Source of the DNA: Runella aurantiaca
GTDB lineage: Bacteria; Bacteroidota; Bacteroidia; Cytophagales; Spirosomataceae
Assembly (NCBI RefSeq): GCF_003339505.1
Contig: NZ_QPIW01000013.1
Location: 62,001-126,000, forward strand
Length of the DNA stretch: 64,000 nucleotides
Direction of reading: 5' to 3'
The notes below the pieces were generated by a model. That model was not told the origin of the DNA, did no database searches, and saw only the letters and a program-made list of their open reading frames with translations. Below are positions 63,765 to 64,000 of the stretch, piece after piece (the stretch's first letter is position 1; each line of letters begins with the position of its first letter). Made by a program: the position numbers and the translations under genes.

Positions 63765-64000
63765 ATGAAAAAGACCATCCTTCCTCTCTTTCTCTTTATG
63801 TGCCTGTTGGGTGCTGGCCTATTGTCGTTCAAGCCCAAAGACAAGCGCCCCAACATCCTCATCCTGTTTTCGGACGACCACGCCCTGCAAGGCATCAGTG
63901 CTTACGGCAGTCCATATATCAAAACGCCCAACATTGACCGATTGGCCAAGGAAGGTGCTTTGTACCAAAATATGTTTTGCACCAATTCGCTTTGCGCGCC
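63765..64000 (+). CDS. Sulfatase, 3'-truncated by the window edge
   Basis: A partial gene: 78 residues visible. Signal peptide (about 1-22), then [21 protein letters not shown], the two metal-binding Asp residues of the arylsulfatase fold, and [27 protein letters not shown]. The final Cys-Ala-Pro is the start of the C-x-P-S-R motif whose Cys is converted to formylglycine, so this is a Cys-type sulfatase that needs a maturation enzyme. The remainder lies outside the window. Confidence 0.88.
   Translation, partial: MKKTILPLFLFMCLLGAGLLSFKPKDKRPNILILFSDDHALQGISAYGSPYIKTPNIDRLAKEGALYQNMFCTNSLCA

Overview
The window looks like a chromosomal segment of a Bacteroidota bacterium, most likely a Cytophagales/Spirosomataceae member (Runella- or Spirosoma-like; the genus is an inference). 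Supporting signs are many copies of the phylum's TAnnTTTG -7 promoter element a short distance before start codons, family markers such as DUF4270, a DUF4175-like giant protein and a TonB-dependent receptor with an N-terminal carboxypeptidase-regulatory-like domain, many SPII lipoproteins, and an F-type ATPase a-subunit with a long exported N-terminus. No rRNA or tRNA genes, insertion sequences or CRISPR arrays were recognised.

Region 1 (1-6.0 kb) holds envelope genes and central metabolism: a 5'-truncated multi-pass membrane protein, a YfhO-type membrane protein, a SAM methyltransferase and 6-phosphofructokinase. Region 2 (6.4-15.7 kb) is the most distinctive part. A Crp/Fnr regulator is followed by a clade II (Sec-exported, lipoprotein-type) nitrous oxide reductase cluster: cytochrome c, nosZ, a NosL carrying an extra N-terminal membrane domain, nosD, nosF, a polytopic membrane protein that is possibly NnrS-like, and nosY. 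All seven CuZ histidines and the CuA motif of NosZ are present. Similar palindromic sites precede the regulator and the cytochrome gene. nosR and nosX are absent, as expected for clade II. Region 3 (15.7-22 kb) continues with a fasciclin lipoprotein, a cupin, a small Cys-containing membrane-anchored protein, a helical lipoprotein, a TonB-dependent receptor, a CQCC-containing Asp-box protein and a DinB protein. It may supply metal (copper) to the reductase, but that is inference.

Region 4 (22-29.4 kb) has a glycosyltransferase, an exported Spy-like protein, a formylglycine-generating enzyme with both catalytic cysteines, a DUF2805/DUF429/DUF2256 trio, a GNAT acetyltransferase, a penicillin acylase-family hydrolase and an array of twelve 32-bp tandem repeats between two copies of a GC-rich palindrome. 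Region 5 (29.4-42.1 kb) is mostly housekeeping: a coiled-coil DUF4175-like protein, a THUMP-like methyltransferase, a thioesterase, a UbiA-like membrane protein, a standalone half of a glycogen synthase, a DUF4270 lipoprotein, GlmS, a Dabb protein and pterin dehydratase.

Region 6 (42.1-47.8 kb, minus strand) contains a two-gene toxin/immunity-like cassette bounded by two near-identical 36-bp copies of a terminator sequence, then atpH-atpF-atpE-atpB with two small AtpI/AtpZ-type genes and a KirBac-like potassium channel. atpA and atpG do not follow atpH. Region 7 (48-57 kb) has a GT2 glycosyltransferase, TatD, L-asparaginase, DUF2147, a LytTR/LytS two-component pair, a GH3-family protein and SurE. 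Region 8 (57-64 kb) has a GH95-like glycoside hydrolase, a CopA-type copper ATPase with a small HMA protein, a GH33-type sialidase and the start of a sulfatase that could be a substrate of the formylglycine-generating enzyme encoded 39 kb upstream.
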